Shown here in pieces: positions 59,906 to 64,000 of a stretch of 64,000 nucleotides of DNA (position 1 is the stretch's first letter; every line of letters starts with the position of its first letter). This DNA is from Toxonevra muliebris (lineage: Eukaryota; Arthropoda; Insecta; Diptera; Pallopteridae): NCBI GenBank assembly GCA_963691655.1, contig OY829326.1:42187989-42251988 (forward strand). The letters are read 5' to 3'. Below the pieces are notes generated by a model, which worked only from the letters and a program-made list of their open reading frames with translations, searched no databases and was not told the DNA's origin. A program made the translations under genes and the position numbers.

Positions 59906-60060
59906 TACACTTGCAGCTACAGCAGCTATGTTTTCAGTTGACCTTGTTGAACGAACATGAGCTGGTTTCTTCATATCACTAACTTGCCCAAGACTTCCGA
60001 ATTTGTGGTTACAGCTTACGACTGTTGATCGAAAGCACCTCATAACGAGCAAACACGGTA
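59906..60060 (-). pseudogene. Mariner (DUF4817-type) DNA-binding fragment fused to DD37E-type copy B
   Basis: The frame 60052-59732 is open through the junction. Its first half reads STVVSCNHKFGSLGQVSDMK then KPAHVRSTRSTENIAAVAAS, the block following the DUF4817 domain of mariner transposases. It then passes in frame into the DD37E-type KKIESILKRS. The junction is at 59903-59906 around a shared GCC. The sequence upstream of 60060 has no further homology that I recognise. Confidence 0.65.
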
Positions 60061-60064
60061 CGAA

Positions 60065-60565
60065 CTTAACAAATCGTTTCTGCGAGATTCACATTTTTGT
60101 AGTAAATTTTGAGTTGTTTAAGTGTATATCATTCTATTGTTGTTAGCCTATTTTACTACTAAAATGTCTAAGAATGGCAGCCGAAACTTTCTTACATGAA
60201 AAATGGTGCTCTTAAGGGGTTATATAAGTTCTGCTGGGTCAGAAAAATGTTTATTGCATATTCTCAAATATATATCATATATAGTATATTTCGTCACGAT
60301 CGGAGCGCTTAAGGAAACTTAAGTTGCAGGCATTTATAGCGTGCTAGCTTGGAAACTTTAAACGCGATTATCTCGGAATTGTAAATAAATGCCGTTGCGA
60401 TGACCACGATTTCTTAAAAACATATTTGCTAATCAATGTGAAATTTTGAGGTGTTGTTTCTAATAGCTAGCTGAAAGACTTTTATTTGGATGAAAATTTC
60501 TATTTTTCGGCCGGAAAACTCAAAACATCGAAAATCGATTTTTTGACCCACGAGCCAGATAACAC
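60065..60565. other. Non-coding interval
   Basis: AT-rich DNA with a CGAAAATCGATTTT palindrome near 60525. No feature recognised. Confidence 0.3.
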
Positions 60566-61338
60566 TAGAGTAGAAGGGGGTAATGTCGTGCACTGGCTTT
60601 TTTAGCCCAAAGAATTGAATGATTTACCAGCCGTTGGTAAGGTATGGGCCTACTGACCTACGGAGCTCATGCATACAATACTAGCAATATTCATGTGTTT
60701 GGACTATATGTGCGACGTTTTTTGTAAAACGCACGTTTTCGGGACGACGAAAGTGTTATTTCATCGGATCAGAAAAATAATTTTCCTCGCAGGAAAATAT
60801 ACCAAGTAAGTGTTTTCTTAAAGCAAATTTCCTGCCAAAAAAAAAGATGTTTTGTTTTCGAAAAAATTTTTGTTCTTTATCGAGTTGTCGAAGTTAACCT
60901 TGAAAACGACCGTTGGGGCAATGTCGTGCAATTGATGTGGGGCAATGTCGTGCACTATACTGAAGTTTTTTCAAATACATAATTTTTTTCGATTAAATGT
61001 TATGTTTTTCAATTAAACAATTGTTTAAAAATATAAATTGTAAAATAAATTCATCGATTTTTCTAAGATCTTGGATAAAAACAGAATCCTTCAATTATTT
61101 ATTGCTTATTTCTTTTAATTGTCATCATATTATTTAGAACAGGGGTGACCACCAAAAATTTTTTGGGAGCCAAGCAACAACAACAACGATCACAACATAA
61201 CCACCTGTGACACAATGAAAATGGAAGCAAAAACAAAACAGAGCACACACACAAAAACAACAATATTCTTCTATGCGCACACTTCTATTATTTCAGTAGT
61301 GCGACAACAAGAATTTTGGAAATTAATGCAGTGCGTGG

Positions 61339-61887
61339 ATGTTCAATCATCCCAACGTTCCAATTGGAATCCAGAATGTTGCTGAACTGGTTGCTGAGCC
61401 GATCCTCAAATGTGCTTCGTCTATAAATATTATCAGTGGATTCCGAGCAATGGGACTTTGGCCATTCAACCGAGACATTTTCACAGAAAATGATTTTTTG
61501 TCGTCATCGGTGACTGATCGGCCATACGAAAATATCCACCCAACATCACTTGTACCATCAATCGATCAAGATGGATCAACCATTGAAATAGCAATCGACC
61601 TAGAAACACCTGCGCAGCCGTCTAATCCAGCAAATTCAAGCACACCAGTATCAACTCCAACAAATACATTCCAGGAACAACTGATGCACCGCAATTTGAG
61701 TGCCAATCTCAAAATTTCGACTACAGCAGTCGCTCTTGAAACTCTGCAGCCTTTACCGAAAGCTGCAGCTCGAACAGCAAATACTCGTGGTAGCAAGCTT
61801 CGTACTTTTGCTCTTCTGACCAGTCCAGAAACAATGGATTCTTTGCGTGCCGAACAGGAGGCATCAGCCCAAAAAAAAGGAACCTAG
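61339..61887 (+). pseudogene. pogo/Tigger-type transposase C-terminal region
   Basis: The frame starts AWMFNHPN, then IQNVAELVAEPILKCASS, NIISGFRAMGLWPFNRDIFT, ENDFLSSSVTDRP, a Pro/Ser/Thr-rich linker, and KLRTFALLTSPETMDSLRAE. The GFRAxGLWPFNRDIF..DFLxSxVTDRP string is characteristic of the region after the DDE_1 catalytic core in pogo-like transposases. After a frameshift the coding signal continues to about 62045 (KRQKAAEKSAKIAAETVNKR...PRE, stop). Helix-turn-helix and catalytic domains are missing. Confidence 0.8.
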
Positions 61888-62349
61888 AAACCAAGAAGCA
61901 TCTGGCAGCAAACAAAAAAAATTTTAAAATAGGTGGTTAAACGACAAAAAGCTGCTGAAAAGTCAGCTAAGATAGCCGCAGAAACTGTTAACAAAAGAGC
62001 ATCGGAAAGGAAACGCGGTCTCCCCAGTGTCCCAAGGGAGTTATGAAGCACATAACAAAACGCCACTATCAGAAGAATATTTTTTAAAAGTTTTCTTTAA
62101 TGTCAACCACTTTTTGTAAATTCGCAAAATGTTTTTCTTTTCATGTTTTATCTGGCGAATTGCCCAGTTTAACTTTTTTTCTTTTTTTTCTCTTTAAATT
62201 GTATTTCTTGACTATATTTCAGACTTGTATTTATTGCATAATAATTAATAAATACACAATAATGCTATATCTCCTTGAATCGAACCTCTACCTATCATTT
62301 CTCACACATTTTGATACCTTTACTATACTCGGAATACAATGCACGACAT

Positions 62350-62660
62350 TAGGTTAGGTTAGGTTGGAGTGGCAGCCTTCTGCTTGAAAGCACACTTAAG
62401 CACATTTAGGCTCATTGTGATACCACAGTACGGCGCGACTCCCCCATTTACGGATTGGAGAACCATGAGGATTCCATAATGAATCTGGCTATGTCCTTAA
62501 TATTTACGGATGATAGCTCGGACAGACTAGTGAAGAAAGGTGAGCCCAGGAGTTTTAGTCTCCTCCTGGCCAGGGATGGGCATTCGCACATGAAATGGAG
62601 GACTGTTTCTTCCTCCTCCTCAGAGCCGCAGCCCAGGATCTTTTTGCTTTCTCAAGGTAG
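62350..62660 (-). pseudogene. 3' end of a non-LTR retrotransposon, inserted in the pogo element
   Basis: The minus strand reads GCGSEEEEETVLHFMCECPS, LARRRLKLLGSPFFTSLSEL, IKDIARFIMESSWF and a stop, the zinc-knuckle and C-terminus that follow the RNase H domain in I/LOA/R1-type LINEs. The 3' end is a short AACCT repeat (TTAGG on the plus strand, 62351-62366). The frame shown is intact; the element is strongly 5'-truncated. Confidence 0.8.
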
Positions 62661-62869
62661 TTTTGCTTAATGGCAAATTTAGGAGGTAATGTCTTGCACA
62701 TTTTTGTTTTTATTTCTCCTAACACCATTTGATGCTACACAAATGTTGTTACACATGAATGTAACCAACAAAATTATCTTTCGATCGGATGTTTACTCGT
62801 CGTATTCGCTTGTCATGCACGGCTTTACGAGCACGTCAAAGTAGAGTGCACCCCTTCTACTCTATATAC

Positions 62870-64000
62870 TAATATGGTTTTCGTTTTTTTATTATTTCAG
62901 TTGAGCTGTTCCCGATAGATCATGGTCACCGTAAACGATAGAAAAAAGTCGTTTCCTATAATTTTGCTTTTCTTTCACATGCAAATTTTTCTAAAAACGC
63001 ATACTATTCGATACTTTGTAATTCGTGTAAATGAAAAGATGTATAGGTATGTACTAAAAAAGTCAATAAAAACACTTAATTTTCCCAGTACCCTGAAAAG
63101 GTGATCGATTATGTAATTGAAAAACTTAAGAGTTGAAGTCCAAGAAAAAACATTTCTGATTTATATCTTAGAAATATAGGTATAGTTATAACAGATATAG
63201 CTATATAATATTAGTAGATAATATTTCAGGGTCTTACACCGTCCATACATCTGAAGCAACATATCACCCCAAATAATTTTGAATTATTTTCTTTAACCAA
63301 CTTTTGTTAGTCCTCCTCACTGATTACTTTGATTTTCTTTATTTACAGTTTTTTTTTTTAATAAAACACTTCTTGGTAACTATTTAAAAAAAAAGAAAAG
63401 TACAAAAATGATTGGAAAATATGATTGCTATGAAATAACCGCACGATTTTCCCGCATATTCATATGTCATTCATATGAGTAACCATTTCTATGTAGTCAT
63501 AGACTTAAACAAAGTTGAGAAATAGTGGAACCACAAAATCAACCGAAAAAATTTATTGAAGCAACTCATGTACATGCATATGTATATGTTTGTGTGTGTG
63601 TGCGATTAGGTGCATATGTAGGTTTAAAAAATAATTTTGAGCAACTATTTTTTTTTTTCTTTTTTTTTTTTGTACATTATTTGCTCAGCAGAGGTTCATC
63701 ACCGTAGGGTCATCAATGTTTTAACCGTAATTTGTCAATTTCATAATTCACTCTGCATGTGTAAATTTCACTTAACCATTTTGGCCAAGTTTGTATGTAC
63801 ATAAATATACCTACCTACTTCGTGCAACAAACTGAAGCTGCAGTCAGACAGTTAGTTAGCGAACTAAGCAGCCAGCAAACCAAATAAAAACATCATATTT
63901 GCAAGTTGGCAAGATGCATCATTTCCATATTATTATTATATGTACATACATACTATGTATTGCCTACTCTTGTAACTAACCTTTTTTGGGTAATAATAAA
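62870..64000. other. Non-coding region to the window end
   Basis: AT-rich with GT repeats near 63590 and T-runs near 63650. No gene recognised. Confidence 0.35.

Larger units (their letters stand above)
60568..62862 (+). mobile_element. pogo-type transposon with exact TA-flanked ends
   Basis: Left end GAGTAGAAGGGGGTAATGTC and right end (read inward) GAGTAGAAGGGGTGCACTC share a 13-14 bp terminus, flanked by TA at 60566-60567 and 62863-62864. The 2295-bp copy retains only the C-terminal coding region of a DDE_1/pogo transposase (61339-61887 and following). Five or six copies of AATGTCGTGCA-like motifs lie near the two ends. A non-LTR retrotransposon 3' end is inserted at about 62350-62660. Confidence 0.75.

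Noticed and set aside
61884..62066. Minus-strand frame at the end of the pogo remnant
   Set aside because: It is the shadow of the plus-strand KRQKAAEKSAKIAAE continuation of the transposase.
62351..62366. TTAGG repeats like the insect telomere motif
   Set aside because: Only three units, and they are the 3' tail (AACCT on the coding strand) of the truncated non-LTR retrotransposon. Flies lack TTAGG telomeres.
1..64000. CRISPR arrays, bacterial operons, rRNA or convincing tRNA genes
   Set aside because: None seen. Introns, transposon types and base texture are those of an insect nuclear genome; the only tRNA-like stretch (15020-15110) lacks a credible cloverleaf.

Overview
This is a eukaryotic, AT-rich, repeat-laden window, most likely from a higher fly (Diptera, possibly an acalyptrate such as a tephritid). 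The signs are introns of about 68-77 nt with GT..AG ends, fly-type TATA and initiator spacing, a short-chain dehydrogenase family like the Drosophila antennal/farnesol dehydrogenases, and DNA transposons typical of flies (hAT, mariner, Tc1, DD37E-type, pogo). The species is not certain. Most open reading frames here are chance frames or decayed transposons. I can support only six host genes, in two small clusters.

Left part (1-11 kb): a direct tandem array, on the minus strand, of three copies of a two-exon gene for a small secreted lysine-rich protein of unknown function. Copy 1 is cut by the window edge; copies 2 (5339-5775) and 3 (10299-10765) are complete. Promoter, signal-peptide exon, intron ends and 3' flank are duplicated with them. 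The intervals were later loaded with different transposons: a 1.97 kb hAT element with an exact 8-bp target duplication, a 2.47 kb element with roughly 290-bp terminal inverted repeats that was itself hit by another hAT, and several TA-flanked short elements.

Middle part (11-27 kb): no host gene is recognised. It holds a hAT-like element (13904-15518), a decayed DD37E-type transposon (17120-18362), 3-4 kb of microsatellite-rich non-coding DNA (18.9-22.5 kb), a hAT MITE (22513-23020), and three decayed non-LTR retrotransposon fragments (23.3-26.9 kb).

Dehydrogenase cluster (28-34.4 kb): three complete three-exon SDR genes, one on plus and two on minus, with identical exon architecture. Copies 1 and 2 are convergent. 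Over about 360 bp of exon 1 they differ at only four bases, yet they diverge strongly outside it, which is the mark of recent gene conversion. Copy 1 alone has an in-frame upstream ATG that would add a hydrophobic, signal-like leader. A 1.47 kb hAT-like element carrying two nested insertions lies between them.

Right part (34-64 kb): mostly non-coding, microsatellite-rich DNA with many MITEs, some with visible target duplications. It also holds a second copy of the 2.8 kb hAT family (interrupted by a 0.5 kb palindrome), decayed mariner and Tc1 copies, a second DD37E-type copy whose N-terminus is fused in frame to a mariner-type DNA-binding domain, and a pogo-like element (60568-62862) with exact TA-flanked ends and five or six copies of an AATGTCGTGCA motif. 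No functional new system can be demonstrated. The strongest leads are the secreted-protein array, the gene conversion and leader in the SDR cluster, the chimeric transposase, and the long-inverted-repeat element that carries a piece of a conserved animal protein.
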